Below, in pieces: positions 16,281 through 24,908 of a stretch of DNA of 34,902 nt (position 1 is the first letter of the stretch; each line of letters opens with the position of its first letter). Both the position numbers and the translations under genes were made by a program. Source of the DNA: Eubacterium sp. UBA4343 (GTDB lineage Bacteria > Bacillota > Clostridia > Lachnospirales > Lachnospiraceae); NCBI GenBank assembly GCA_002394235.1, contig DGTF01000044.1:1-34902 (forward strand). Reading direction: 5' to 3'. A model generated the notes under the pieces. The model was not told the DNA's origin, did no database searches, and was given only the letters and a program-made list of their open reading frames with translations.

Positions 16281-16302
16281 CAAAAATAATACTTATTGAC
16301 AA
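16273..16302 (-). promoter_or_regulatory. Promoter of thiE-rsmJ
   Basis: On the minus strand TTGTCA (16297-16302), an 18-nt spacer and TATAGT (16273-16278). The -10 box shares four bases with the TATAAT of the plus-strand lysR promoter, so the two cannot be occupied at the same time. Confidence 0.6.
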
Positions 16303-16323
16303 CTGCATGAGGTTTTCAGATAT

Positions 16324-17199
16324 ATGATTGACGCAAATCTTCAGAAATATCTCTCTTTTGTAAAAACCGTTGAGCTTGGCAGCTTTTCAAAAGCCGCGGA
16401 ATCTCTCGGTTATTCACAGTCCGGCATCAGCCGGATGATTTCGGATCTTGAAAAAGACTGGAAAATCACGCTTCTTGAGCGCGACCGCAGCGGTGTGAGC
16501 CTGACCTCCGACGGCACACGGCTTCTTCCCTTTGCGCAAAGTCTCTGCCGGGAATATTACCGCCTTCAGGAGGAGGTGGATGATCTGAACGGAATACAGA
16601 CTGGCCTGATAAGGATTGGTACCTTTTCCAGCGTCGCAACCCAGTGGCTTCCCCGGATCATCCGACAGTTTCAGGTAGATTATCCAAACATTGAATATGA
16701 GATGCTCCTCGGTGATTATTCGGAAACGGAAAAATGGATCGATGAGCGCCGGGTCGACTGTGGATTCCTCATCCTCCCCACCCGTCCGGAATTCGACACC
16801 CTGGAGCTGGCGAAAGACCCCCTGATGGCTGTGCTGCCAAAAGGACATCCGCTCGCCGGACTGGATGCCTTTCCGGTAAAAGAGCTGGAAAAAGAACCCT
16901 TCATGCTTCTGGAGAAGGGCGGGAAGTCCGAGATCACGGATATTCTGAAGCGCTATGATCTCCACCCGGAGATCCGCTTCACCACCTGGGACGATTACGC
17001 AATCATGGCTATGATTGAACAAGGCCTCGGGATCGCGATCCTTCCGGGGCTGATCCTGAAACGGATCCCATACGACGTCGTCATAAAACCGCTGGATCCA
17101 CCCGCTTTCCGGACAATCGGCATCGCTCTCAAGGACAGCCGCACCGCATCCGCCGCGATGAAGAAATTCCTCCAGTATCTGAAATACCGCAGCGAATAA
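16324..17199 (+). CDS. LysR-family transcriptional regulator
   Basis: A 291-residue LTTR. The winged helix-turn-helix occupies residues 4-63, with the signature FSKAAESLGYSQSGISRMISDLE. The co-inducer domain begins near residue 90 (LIRIGTFSSVATQWLPRIIRQF), followed by typical segments such as DCGFLILP, LMAVLPKGHPLAG and MAMIEQGLGIAILPGL. The start is fixed by the conserved N-terminus; only a weak GAGG lies upstream. LTTRs usually control the divergent gene, here thiE-rsmJ, across a shared promoter region. The effector is unknown. Confidence 0.93.
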   Translation: MIDANLQKYLSFVKTVELGSFSKAAESLGYSQSGISRMISDLEKDWKITLLERDRSGVSLTSDGTRLLPFAQSLCREYYRLQEEVDDLNGIQTGLIRIGTFSSVATQWLPRIIRQFQVDYPNIEYEMLLGDYSETEKWIDERRVDCGFLILPTRPEFDTLELAKDPLMAVLPKGHPLAGLDAFPVKELEKEPFMLLEKGGKSEITDILKRYDLHPEIRFTTWDDYAIMAMIEQGLGIAILPGLILKRIPYDVVIKPLDPPAFRTIGIALKDSRTASAAMKKFLQYLKYRSE

Positions 17200-17230
17200 A
17201 TGCGCGCTTCCGCCGCTTTGTCGATCCGTG

Positions 17231-17315
17231 ACGTTTTCTTCTCAGGTGCTGCGCATTTCTGCTCTGCCGGACTGTGTTCATCCTGCTGCGTCAATTCGGA
17301 ACGTTTTCTTCTCAG
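17231..17315. repeat. 15-bp direct repeat at the argC 3' end
   Basis: ACGTTTTCTTCTCAG occurs at 17231-17245 and again at 17301-17315. The second copy covers the argC stop codon, so the first looks like a duplicated gene tail left by a small tandem event. No hairpin links the copies. The spacer between lysR and argC shows no clear terminator. Confidence 0.6.
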
Positions 17316-18250
17316 TCCTCAAGTCCCGTGGCTTCGTCAAGCCCCAGCATGATGTTCATATTCTGAACGGCAGCTCCGGAAGCTCCCTTTCCGAGATTAT
17401 CGAAAAGCGCAGTCACTGAAGTCTGTTCCTCGTGTCCGCATACGACAATTTCCAGGCGATTGGTTCCCGCCAGCTTATTGGCGTAGAGCTTGCTGTCATT
17501 CTGGCCAAACGGTACAACAGATACGAAATGCTCATCCCGGTAGTACTCCTGCAGTCGTTCGCAGATCTCCTCCGCAGACGGTTTTCCGGGAAGAAGACGG
17601 TTCTGAAGCATAATCGTCCCTGCCATCCCCTTGTAATAATCGTCAACCACCGGCATGAACACCGGCGGATAGAGAAGGCCGGTCATCTTCTGCATCTCCG
17701 GCACATGCTTATGCCTCAGATTCAGGCCATAGATTCCGGGCGAATCCAAAAGCCTGCTGCGGTTCTCCGCCTCATATTCTGCAATCATTTTTTTGCCCCC
17801 GCCGGAATATCCGGTCAGGGAATAGCAGGTGACCGGATAGTCCGCAGGCAGTATTCCCATCCTTACAAGCGGAGCCGTCGTTGCGATCAGCCCGGTGGCA
17901 TGACACCCCGGATTCGCCACTCTCCTGCTGGTCCGGATCGCCTCCCTTTGTTCCTTTGAGAGCTCCGGGAAACCATATGTCCAGCCTTCCGCAACCCGAT
18001 GTGCTGTAGAAGCATCAATCACACGAACCTCCGGGTTTTCAATCAGAGAAACTGCTTCGACCGCGCCTGCGTCCGGCAGACACAGGAACACAATGTCCGC
18101 CGCATTCAGGAATTTCTTTCTCTCATCCATATCATGTCTCTTGTCTTCATCTATTCTCAGAAGCTCAAGATCATCCCTCGCTCCGATTCTGTCGTAGATC
18201 TGAAGTCCCGTTGTTCCGCTCTGTCCGTCAATATATACCTTTGTCTTCAT
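17312..18250 (-). CDS. argC: N-acetyl-gamma-glutamyl-phosphate reductase (type 2)
   Basis: The third step of arginine synthesis: NADPH reduction of N-acetylglutamyl phosphate to the semialdehyde. At 312 residues it is the short, type-2 form. The nucleotide motif is DGQSGTTGLQI near the N-terminus, and the catalytic Cys is C116 in NPGCHATG. Other landmarks are SLTGYSGGGKKMI and RHKHVPEMQ. The ATG at 18250 has an AGGA about 10 nt upstream. It follows dapA after 94 nt with no terminator, so both may share the dapA promoter. No other arginine gene is in the window. Confidence 0.95.
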   Translation of the reverse strand: MKTKVYIDGQSGTTGLQIYDRIGARDDLELLRIDEDKRHDMDERKKFLNAADIVFLCLPDAGAVEAVSLIENPEVRVIDASTAHRVAEGWTYGFPELSKEQREAIRTSRRVANPGCHATGLIATTAPLVRMGILPADYPVTCYSLTGYSGGGKKMIAEYEAENRSRLLDSPGIYGLNLRHKHVPEMQKMTGLLYPPVFMPVVDDYYKGMAGTIMLQNRLLPGKPSAEEICERLQEYYRDEHFVSVVPFGQNDSKLYANKLAGTNRLEIVVCGHEEQTSVTALFDNLGKGASGAAVQNMNIMLGLDEATGLED

Positions 18251-18344
18251 CTGTAATTGTTCCTGTCCTTCTTCTTTCCGAATCTTTTCTGCCTGAGTTT
18301 ACCTTATCCGGCTCTGCCTCTGCTGCCGCGTCCGATCACAGCGC

Positions 18345-19229
18345 TCAGAGGATTCCGAAATCCTTCATCGCGGCCCTCAGTGAAGCCTGATGCTCCTCTG
18401 TCATCTTTGTGAGCGGAAGTCTCGGTTTTCCGGCATCGAAGCCCATCATGTTCAGGGCTGCCTTTACCGGAATTGGATTCACCTCACAAAACAGCGCACG
18501 GATCAGCGCAAGAGAACCAAGCTGCATCTTTGCCGCTCCCGAAAAATCTCCATCCAGACACTTCTGACACATATCATGCGTGAACTGCGGCGCAACGTTC
18601 GACAGAACCGAGATTACGCCGGAACCGCCCAGTGACATGATCGGAACGATCTGATCGTCGTTGCCTGAGTACAGATCCAGCACACCGTCACAAAGTTCGA
18701 GTGTTCTCGCCGTCTGACTGATGTTCCCGCAGGCATCCTTCAGGGCCACAATGTTCTTCACATGCTTCCCGATATAAGCCGCGGTCTCCGGCTGAATATT
18801 CGTACCGGTTCTTGATGGCACGTTGTACATGATGCACGGAATATTGACAGCTTCCGCAATTGCCGTATAACTCGCAATCAGGCCATCCTGCGTCGCCTTA
18901 TTGTAATACGGAGTTACAAGCAGAAGGCCGTCCGCTCCACGCTTCTCCGCCTCCCTCGACATCATGATCGCGTGAGCGGTGTTGTTTGAACCTGTCCCGG
19001 CGATCACCGGAACCCGTCCCTTCGTGATTTCGACGCAGAACCTGATCGCCTCCAGATGTTCGTCATCGTCCAGCGTTGATGCCTCTCCGGATGTGCCTAC
19101 CGCGATGATCGCATCCGTATGATTCCGGATCTGATACTCAATCATCTTCTCCATTGCGTCAAAGTTAATCGATCCATCCTCCTTCATCGGTGTCGCCATC
19201 GCAACACCCGCGCCCTTGAATATAGCCAT
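18345..19229 (-). CDS. dapA: 4-hydroxy-tetrahydrodipicolinate synthase
   Basis: The entry enzyme of the lysine/diaminopimelate branch; it condenses pyruvate with aspartate semialdehyde. 294 residues. The Schiff-base lysine is K164 (VALKDACGN) and the catalytic tyrosine is Y135 (IMYNVPSRTGTN); the GTSGEAS loop at 45-51 binds substrate. Two in-frame ATGs stand two codons apart. I use 19229 because AGGAGG lies 8 nt upstream; the ATG at 19235 is only 2 nt from it. A promoter is visible at 19309-19337. It is followed by argC. Confidence 0.95.
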   Translation of the reverse strand: MAIFKGAGVAMATPMKEDGSINFDAMEKMIEYQIRNHTDAIIAVGTSGEASTLDDDEHLEAIRFCVEITKGRVPVIAGTGSNNTAHAIMMSREAEKRGADGLLLVTPYYNKATQDGLIASYTAIAEAVNIPCIMYNVPSRTGTNIQPETAAYIGKHVKNIVALKDACGNISQTARTLELCDGVLDLYSGNDDQIVPIMSLGGSGVISVLSNVAPQFTHDMCQKCLDGDFSGAAKMQLGSLALIRALFCEVNPIPVKAALNMMGFDAGKPRLPLTKMTEEHQASLRAAMKDFGIL

Positions 19230-19308
19230 GCTCATTCCCTCCTGTTTCCCATAATTATCCTTAATTTATATGTTTTTGTCTGAAAAATGATCCGTCGACT
19301 GTATTCTC

Positions 19309-19337
19309 AGTATACAGCAATAAATATTACCGGTAAA
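19309..19337 (-). promoter_or_regulatory. Promoter of dapA-argC with overlapping palindrome
   Basis: On the minus strand TTTACC (19332-19337), a 17-nt spacer and TATACT (19309-19314). The -10 box lies inside the inverted repeat CTGTAT/ATACAG (19299-19317), which could be an operator. No lysine riboswitch was recognised in the roughly 70-nt leader. Confidence 0.6.
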
Positions 19338-19364
19338 TACAGACAAACGCAAATACACGCAAAC

Positions 19365-19382
19365 GCAGATGAAGACATCTGC
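19365..19382 (-). terminator. Hairpin downstream of the ABC-F gene
   Basis: A perfect 7-bp stem, GCAGATG/CATCTGC, with a 4-nt loop lies 84 nt past the ABC-F stop codon. The minus-strand tail is GTTTGCGTG, only moderately U-rich. Confidence 0.45.
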
Positions 19383-19465
19383 AAATAATGAAATCTCAAA
19401 TAAAGACAGACCAAAATGATGCAAGACTCCTATAATGACAGACTCACATAAGGACAGCCACACAC

Positions 19466-21346
19466 TTACGAATCGGATTTTCCAAAGCTGTCCACGAGCT
19501 CCTGCAGCTCGAAATATCTTTCCATCCGTTCTTCCAGCTTTGCATCGACCGCTTCCTTCTCCTTTGACAAGTCGGAGAGCTTCGTATACATCGTCGCCGA
19601 CTCAGCCATCTGCTCCTCGAGTTCCCGGCTCTTCTGCTCCAGCTGATCGATTTCTTCCTCAATATGATCATATTCCTGCTGATCACGGTAGGAAAGCCTG
19701 GTCCGCTTTCTTGCCTTCTTCTGCTCTTCCTTCTGTGCCGCATAGAGCTCTGCGCCGGATCGTTCCTCAGCGGCGCTCCCGTCCGCCTTTCCGTCACACG
19801 CTCCACTTCTCTCTTCCGCTGCACCCGCAGTGCTTTTTGCAGCTCCTGAAGGAATCCCCTTTGTCTCCATATGCTCCAGATATTCGGTATATGCGCCCTC
19901 ACTTCGGATCAGATTCCCGTTCCCCGAAAAAGCAAAGATCCTGGTCACCACGCGGTCCAGAAAATAGCGGTCATGCGACACGACGATCAGAATGCCGGCA
20001 AAACGATCCAGATAATCCTCGAGAATACGCAGCGTCTGTATATCCAGATCATTGGTCGGCTCGTCAAGGATCAGTACATTCGGAGCTTCCATCAGCACCT
20101 TCAGCAGATAGAGACGCCGCTTCTCTCCTCCGGATAATTTACCGATCAGAGAGTACTGCATTTCGCTGTCGAACAGAAACTGCTCGCACATGCCGCTCGC
20201 GGATACCAGCCCGTCCGTGGTCCGGATAAATTCAGCGGTGTCCTTAATATAATCGATCACCCGCTCGTTCGGATCAAGCTGTTCATTTTCTTGGCTGAAG
20301 CAACCGATCTTAACGGTCTGCCCGATTTCTACCGCTCCCGAATCCGGAGGAAGCTTTCCGTCAATGATCTTCAGAAGCGTGGATTTTCCGCATCCGTTGG
20401 GACCGATGATACCGATCCGGTCAGTCTTGCCGAAGTTGTAGGAAAAATCATGGATCAGCTCCTTCTGTCCGTAGCCTTTGCTGACGTGCCAAAGCTCAAT
20501 CGTCTTGCCTCCGAGCCTGGACGGAAGGGAATTCAGCTTTACCTGCCTCTCCTCCACGATTTTCTCCCGGTCTCTGAGCACCTCGAACCTCTGAATATGC
20601 GCCTTCTGTTTTGTCGATCTTGCTCTCGCTCCGCGCATGATCCACGCAAGATCCTTGCGATACAGGGCGGCCGCCTTTCGCTCCGCCGCAACGGCAAAGT
20701 TCATTCTTTCCTGCTTCAGCTCCAGATAGCCGGAATACCCCGCCTGATAGCGGTAAGTCTTTCCCCGGTCCACCTCAAGGATCTGATTTGTGACCTGGTC
20801 CAGAAAATAGCGGTCATGGGTGACCATCAGAATTGCTCCGCGAAAGCTCTGCAGATAATTCTGCAGCCACTCGATCATCTCATGATCGAGATGGTTCGTG
20901 GGCTCATCCAGAATCAGAAGGTCACACGGCGTCAGGATTGCGGCGACAAGCGCCGCTCTTTTCTTCTGTCCCCCGGACAGGATCTCCGGACTGCAATCGG
21001 GATCAGGAATTCCGAAATCCATAAGTCTCGCGCGCACCTCTCCCTCTGTGTCCCAGTGATCTGCCTTCCCGCTGACCGCCTCCGCCACATTTTCCAGAAG
21101 TGTTCTGCTGTTATCGAAAACCGGGTTCTGCGGAAGATAAGAAATCCGGACGGTATTTCCCTTGACCACCTTTCCTGAATCCGGCTCCAGACGGCCTGCC
21201 GCGATCGCCAGCAGCGTCGATTTTCCCGTTCCGTTCACCCCGATCACTCCGATCTTGTCGGTGTCGCTGATTCCCTCGGTCACATCATCCAGAAGGACCC
21301 GTGATACAAAAGAAATGCTGATGTGCTCCAGATTCAAAATGTTCAT
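19466..21346 (-). CDS. ABC-F family ATPase (Uup-like)
   Basis: A soluble protein of 626 residues with two ATP-binding cassettes and no membrane domain, the ABC-F layout of ribosome-associated factors. Cassette 1 has GVNGTGKST (36-44), LSGGQKKR and LLILDEPTNHLD. Cassette 2 has GPNGCGKST (315-323), LSGGEKRR and VLILDEPTNDLD. A basic linker (MRGARARSTKQKAHIQRFE) joins them. A low-complexity Glu/Ala/Gly stretch near 500-540 is followed by a charged coiled coil to the C-terminus, as in Uup. The role is probably ribosome or DNA-branch related housekeeping; nothing specifically indicates antibiotic resistance. The ATG at 21346 has an AGGAG site. Its leader contains the arcC terminator hairpin only about 30 nt upstream. 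Confidence 0.92.
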   Translation of the reverse strand: MNILNLEHISISFVSRVLLDDVTEGISDTDKIGVIGVNGTGKSTLLAIAAGRLEPDSGKVVKGNTVRISYLPQNPVFDNSRTLLENVAEAVSGKADHWDTEGEVRARLMDFGIPDPDCSPEILSGGQKKRAALVAAILTPCDLLILDEPTNHLDHEMIEWLQNYLQSFRGAILMVTHDRYFLDQVTNQILEVDRGKTYRYQAGYSGYLELKQERMNFAVAAERKAAALYRKDLAWIMRGARARSTKQKAHIQRFEVLRDREKIVEERQVKLNSLPSRLGGKTIELWHVSKGYGQKELIHDFSYNFGKTDRIGIIGPNGCGKSTLLKIIDGKLPPDSGAVEIGQTVKIGCFSQENEQLDPNERVIDYIKDTAEFIRTTDGLVSASGMCEQFLFDSEMQYSLIGKLSGGEKRRLYLLKVLMEAPNVLILDEPTNDLDIQTLRILEDYLDRFAGILIVVSHDRYFLDRVVTRIFAFSGNGNLIRSEGAYTEYLEHMETKGIPSGAAKSTAGAAEERSGACDGKADGSAAEERSGAELYAAQKEEQKKARKRTRLSYRDQQEYDHIEEEIDQLEQKSRELEEQMAESATMYTKLSDLSKEKEAVDAKLEERMERYFELQELVDSFGKSDS

Positions 21347-21370
21347 TGTCTCTCTCCTGCGTCCGGGAAA

Positions 21371-21410
21371 GAAAGAAGAGCTGCCGCATCCATTTTTATG
21401 CAGCAGCTCT
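21371..21410 (-). terminator. Terminator after arcC, in the ABC-F leader
   Basis: A 13-bp stem (21377-21389 with 21398-21410) is perfect in the minus-strand RNA if one U-G pair is counted; it is followed by TCTTTCTTTCC. It ends the purB-to-arcC run of genes. It stands so close to the ABC-F start that ABC-F must be expressed by read-through or from a promoter upstream of the hairpin. Confidence 0.75.
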
Positions 21411-21474
21411 GATCCTTCCCTTGAATTGCACTTCTCGGCTTATACAGCTTGTAACACAAGATATCGCGTGTGTG

Positions 21475-22425
21475 TTATTCTTCCGTCACAGCATCATCTT
21501 TGACGATGATCGTTCCCGCGTGGCCCTCGTAACCGTCTCGGGCTTTCGCAATCGATGTGATCACCGCGCGCTCCCCGCCGCTCTTCAGGAAATCAACCGC
21601 CGCCTGAATCTTCGGCAGCATCGTTCCGTATTCAAATTCCCCGGCACGGATATATTCCTCCGCCTGGGAAACGGAAATCCTTCCAATCGGCTGTTCATGG
21701 TCGGTTCCGTGACCGATCTTTGCATTCTCGACACTGGTCAGAATCAGCAGCTCATCGGCCCGGAGCTTCTCGGCAAGCTTTTCGCTGACAAGATCCTTCT
21801 CGATAACAGCGCTTGCCCCTTTCAACTCCGGTCCCTGTTCCAGAACCGGGATACCGCCACCGCCGCCGGCAATAACAACCTGTCCGGCATCCAGCAGAAG
21901 CTGAATCGTCTCGAGCTCAATGATATCCTGCGGCTTCGGAGAAGCGATGATCCTCCGATATCCCTCCTCCGTCTTCGTGACGTAATTTCCCTTTTCTTCC
22001 TCTGCCTTTGCTTCCTCCTCTGTGAGGATCCTTCCGATCACCTTACTCGGCTCATAGAGGTTCTCATCATAGGGATCTACGGTGACCTGGGTGATGATCG
22101 TCGCAACCGGCTTGTAGATTCCTCTTCTCAGCAGCTCCGCGCGCAGAGAATTCTGAATATCATATCCGATATATCCCTGGCTCATGGCAGAGCAGACGGA
22201 CATCGGAGCTCCGACGTAGTCGCTGTGAGCCTTTGTGAATTCATTCATCGCCGTATGAATCATACCGACCTGAGACCCGTTGCTGTGGGTGATTACCACA
22301 CCCGCTCCGGCCTGTACCAGATCCGCTATGGACTTTACCGCATTCTCAACGCCCTTCTTTTGATCCGCGAAGGTTTTTCCAAGCGCTCTGTGGCCGAGCG
22401 CCACTACAACCTTTTTTCTCTGCAT
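21475..22425 (-). CDS. arcC: Carbamate kinase
   Basis: It makes ATP from carbamoyl phosphate and ADP at the end of arginine deiminase-type catabolism. 316 residues, normal length, amino-acid-kinase fold. Landmarks are VVITHSNGSQVGMIH, SVCSAMSQGYIGYDIQN, VIAGGGGGIPV, GASAVIEKDLVSEKLAEKL and FEYGTMLPKIQAA. The N-terminal motif is ALGHRALG where ArcC of many species has ALGGNALG; this variant still fits the family. The ATG has AGGAGG 9 nt upstream. It follows glyQS by 35 nt, so it is cotranscribed with it. No arcA or arcB is present in the window. Confidence 0.93.
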   Translation of the reverse strand: MQRKKVVVALGHRALGKTFADQKKGVENAVKSIADLVQAGAGVVITHSNGSQVGMIHTAMNEFTKAHSDYVGAPMSVCSAMSQGYIGYDIQNSLRAELLRRGIYKPVATIITQVTVDPYDENLYEPSKVIGRILTEEEAKAEEEKGNYVTKTEEGYRRIIASPKPQDIIELETIQLLLDAGQVVIAGGGGGIPVLEQGPELKGASAVIEKDLVSEKLAEKLRADELLILTSVENAKIGHGTDHEQPIGRISVSQAEEYIRAGEFEYGTMLPKIQAAVDFLKSGGERAVITSIAKARDGYEGHAGTIIVKDDAVTEE

Positions 22426-22460
22426 GAACCAGCTCCTCCTTTGTGCTTTTGCTTCTCTTC

Positions 22461-23858
22461 TCAGAAGTCAAACTTTCCGGCAAACCACTGATCAAGCTCG
22501 TCGATCTTTACACGAACCTGTTCCATGGTGTCACGGTCACGGATGGTGACCGCCTGGTCATTCTCGGAATCGAAATCGTAGGTGATGCAGTACGGGGTTC
22601 CAATCTCATCCTGACGGCGATATCTCTTTCCGATCGCTCCGCGGTCATCGTAATCACAGTTGTACTTGTCTGCCAGCTTATCAAATACCTTCTCCGCCGC
22701 GTCGTTCAGCTTCTTGGACAACGGAAGAACCGCGATCTTCACCGGAGCAAGTGCCGGATGGAAATGCATAACTGTGCGGACATCATTCTTCTCCGCATCC
22801 AGAACCTCTTCATCGTATGCCGAGCACAGGAAGGCCAGAACGACACGGTCGGCTCCCAGAGACGGCTCAATGACATACGGAATATATTTGATCTTCTTTA
22901 CATCGTCAAAATAGGTAAGATCCTGACCGGAAACCTCCTGGTGACGGCTGAGGTCATAGTTTGTCCGGTCGGCAATTCCCCAGAGCTCGCCCCATCCGAA
23001 CGGGAACAGGAACTCAATATCGGTCGTTGCCTTGCTGTAGAAGCTGAGCTCCTCCTTGGCATGATCACGAAGTCTCAGCTCATCATCCTTAAGTCCGAGA
23101 TCATTGAGCCATTTATGGCAGAAGCTTCTCCAGTAATCGAACCACTTCAGATCGGTGTCCGGCTCGCAGAAGAACTCCAGCTCCATCTGTTCAAATTCGC
23201 GGGTACGGAAGGTGAAATTGCCCGGCGTGATCTCGTTACGGAAGGATTTTCCGATCTGGCCGATGCCGAAAGGAATTTTCTTGCGGGAGGTTCTCTGTAC
23301 ATTCTTGAAGTTCACAAAAATGCCCTGTGCGGTTTCCGGTCTCAGATACACGGTGTTCTTCGCGTCCTCGGTTACGCCCTGGAATGTTTTGAACATCAGG
23401 TTGAACTGACGGATATCGGTGAAATTATGCTTGCCGCAGCTCGGGCAGGGAATTTCATGCTCCTTGATGAAGTCCATCATTTTCTCATTGGACCAGCCGT
23501 CGCAGCTGTTATTCTCCAGCTCAATGCCCTTTTCCTGGCAGAAATCCTCAATCAGCTTGTCCGCGCGGAAACGCTCATGGCACTCCTTGCAGTCCATGAG
23601 CGGATCGGAGAAGCTTCCCAGATGTCCGGATGCCACCCACGTCTGCGGGTTCATCAGAATTGCGCAGTCTACGCCTACATTCAGCTTATTGTCCTGAACG
23701 AACTTCTTCCACCATGCTCTCTTGACATTATTTTTAAACTCAACACCCAGCGGGCCGTAATCCCATGTATTAGCGAGACCTCCGTAAATTTCGGAGCCCG
23801 GGTATATAAATCCGCGGTTCTTTGCCACTGCGATGATCTTGTCCATTGTCTTTTCCAT
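22461..23858 (-). CDS. glyQS: Glycine--tRNA ligase (alpha2 type)
   Basis: Charges tRNA-Gly; class II synthetase of the single-chain dimeric type, 465 residues. Landmarks are [20 protein letters not shown], a zinc-ribbon insertion with cysteine pairs C90/C93 and C138/C141, [24 protein letters not shown], and the motif-2 region [15 protein letters not shown]. The C-terminal anticodon domain begins near [10 protein letters not shown] start at the ATG 23858, with AAGGAG 10 nt upstream. The open frame extends 31 codons further but that part is leader with no family similarity. No T-box (AGGGTGGNACCGCG-like) sequence is present in the leader, although such control is common for this gene in Firmicutes. 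Confidence 0.96.
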   Translation of the reverse strand: MEKTMDKIIAVAKNRGFIYPGSEIYGGLANTWDYGPLGVEFKNNVKRAWWKKFVQDNKLNVGVDCAILMNPQTWVASGHLGSFSDPLMDCKECHERFRADKLIEDFCQEKGIELENNSCDGWSNEKMMDFIKEHEIPCPSCGKHNFTDIRQFNLMFKTFQGVTEDAKNTVYLRPETAQGIFVNFKNVQRTSRKKIPFGIGQIGKSFRNEITPGNFTFRTREFEQMELEFFCEPDTDLKWFDYWRSFCHKWLNDLGLKDDELRLRDHAKEELSFYSKATTDIEFLFPFGWGELWGIADRTNYDLSRHQEVSGQDLTYFDDVKKIKYIPYVIEPSLGADRVVLAFLCSAYDEEVLDAEKNDVRTVMHFHPALAPVKIAVLPLSKKLNDAAEKVFDKLADKYNCDYDDRGAIGKRYRRQDEIGTPYCITYDFDSENDQAVTIRDRDTMEQVRVKIDELDQWFAGKFDF

Positions 23859-23882
23859 CCTGATCCATCTCCTTTTTCCTCT

Positions 23883-23920
23883 TGTCCGCCGGCTCTTTCC
23901 GGACACAAAACATTGTGTCC
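23883..23920 (-). promoter_or_regulatory. Mutually exclusive hairpins in the glyQS leader
   Basis: GGACACAA (23901-23908) pairs perfectly with TTGTGTCC (23913-23920). The same bases 23900-23905 (CGGACA) can instead pair with TGTCCG (23883-23888). The two stems compete just above the ribosome site, as in attenuation or translational switches. There is no U-tract, so if this is functional it more likely affects translation. Confidence 0.35.
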
Positions 23921-23973
23921 TGTCCGTGCGGCTTGCAGCGCAGCGCGCCATGCGCGTCTGTTCTGATCTGGTG

Positions 23974-24029
23974 AATAATATCTGCTTATACTAATCCGGC
24001 AAATAACATCTGCCTGTAGTAATCCGGCG
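23974..24029. repeat. Two 28-nt imperfect tandem repeats
   Basis: Units 23974-24001 and 24002-24029 match at 23 of 28 positions; both end in AATCCGGC. A third, degenerate unit runs into the 3' end of the lipoprotein gene. The array lies between the lipoprotein gene and the glyQS leader hairpins. No hairpin is evident within a unit. Confidence 0.65.
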
Positions 24030-24037
24030 AATGATAT

Positions 24038-24865
24038 TTACTTATATATGATATATGCATATCGGTCGGAAACGGTCACAAACCGGGATATTTCCCTGTC
24101 CTCGTTCTCTCCGGATTTTCCTGTATCTGTGATCAGATTCGTCCCTGCGTCCTGTTCTGACGAAGACACCGCTCCCTGACTTTTCGACGCAGAAGAGATC
24201 TTCTCTCCCTCGCTTTCCTGTGAGCCGGATGAAGAAACCGTTCCGCTGCCGGAGCTTCCTGACGACACGTCTTCGTCACCTTCATCCTGAGACAATACGG
24301 TGTTGACCGTCGCGGACAGCCGTCCCGTGATCGACACATTATCCGTCGCATACAGAATCTTGTCCGGAAGTCTCACCATGACCGGTTCGGAAAGGATCAC
24401 AACCTTCCACTCCTTTGCTCTCGATGCCAGAACGTCCGGATCCGCGGGATTTCCATTCCGGTCAAGGAAGTTCTGATCCATAGAATAGCCGGCCTTTTTC
24501 GCCTCCGCAAGCGTTCCAAGGAATGCCCCGACGTGATTGAAGCTGCTGTAATCCTCCATGGAGGCGTATGTCATTTTGATCGTAACCGAGCTGTCGTCCA
24601 CACTGCAGGATTCCATCCGGACAGCCTTCTCATCCGACGAATGATAATCAGCGACAGCATTTTCAATATACTGTTTTAAATCATCCTCCGTATAATCCTC
24701 GTCTCCCTTTGCCTCCACGATATTCTCCGTGACAGTCCCCGTTTCATTCACGGAAACGGTTGTGTTTTCGTTGCTGTTCGGCAGAGAACAGCCCGCCAAG
24801 GAAAATACCGCGGACGCCGCAAGGATACCGACTGCCAGGCGTACCCCTCTGTCGGTCCTTCTCAT
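24038..24865 (-). CDS. Putative lipoprotein of unknown function
   Basis: 275 residues. A basic start (MRRTDRGVR), a hydrophobic stretch and the lipobox SLAGC indicate a secreted, lipid-anchored protein. A folded acidic domain (about residues 55-190: DEDYTEDDLKQYIENAVADY, VTIKMTYASMEDY, VVILSEPVMVRLPDKI) is followed by a Ser/Gly/Glu/Gln-rich low-complexity segment (about 195-250) and a short hydrophobic C-terminus (FVTVSDRYAYIIYK). No known family is recognised. The ATG has AAGGAG 9 nt upstream. It follows purA by 43 nt and is probably cotranscribed with it; that says little about function. Confidence 0.85.
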   Translation of the reverse strand: MRRTDRGVRLAVGILAASAVFSLAGCSLPNSNENTTVSVNETGTVTENIVEAKGDEDYTEDDLKQYIENAVADYHSSDEKAVRMESCSVDDSSVTIKMTYASMEDYSSFNHVGAFLGTLAEAKKAGYSMDQNFLDRNGNPADPDVLASRAKEWKVVILSEPVMVRLPDKILYATDNVSITGRLSATVNTVLSQDEGDEDVSSGSSGSGTVSSSGSQESEGEKISSASKSQGAVSSSEQDAGTNLITDTGKSGENEDREISRFVTVSDRYAYIIYK

Positions 24866-24908
24866 TTCCGTCAGCTCCTTCCGTGTCTGTCCGGGGCAAA
24901 AACAGGAT

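Noticed and set aside
16201..16323. TPP riboswitch upstream of thiE
   Set aside because: The 123-nt spacer shows only a small hairpin and two promoters; the conserved TPP core was not seen.
20291..21178. Long plus-strand frames opposite the ABC-F gene (also opposite glyQS, arcC and purB)
   Set aside because: These are antisense shadows of clearly recognised genes and carry no family motifs.
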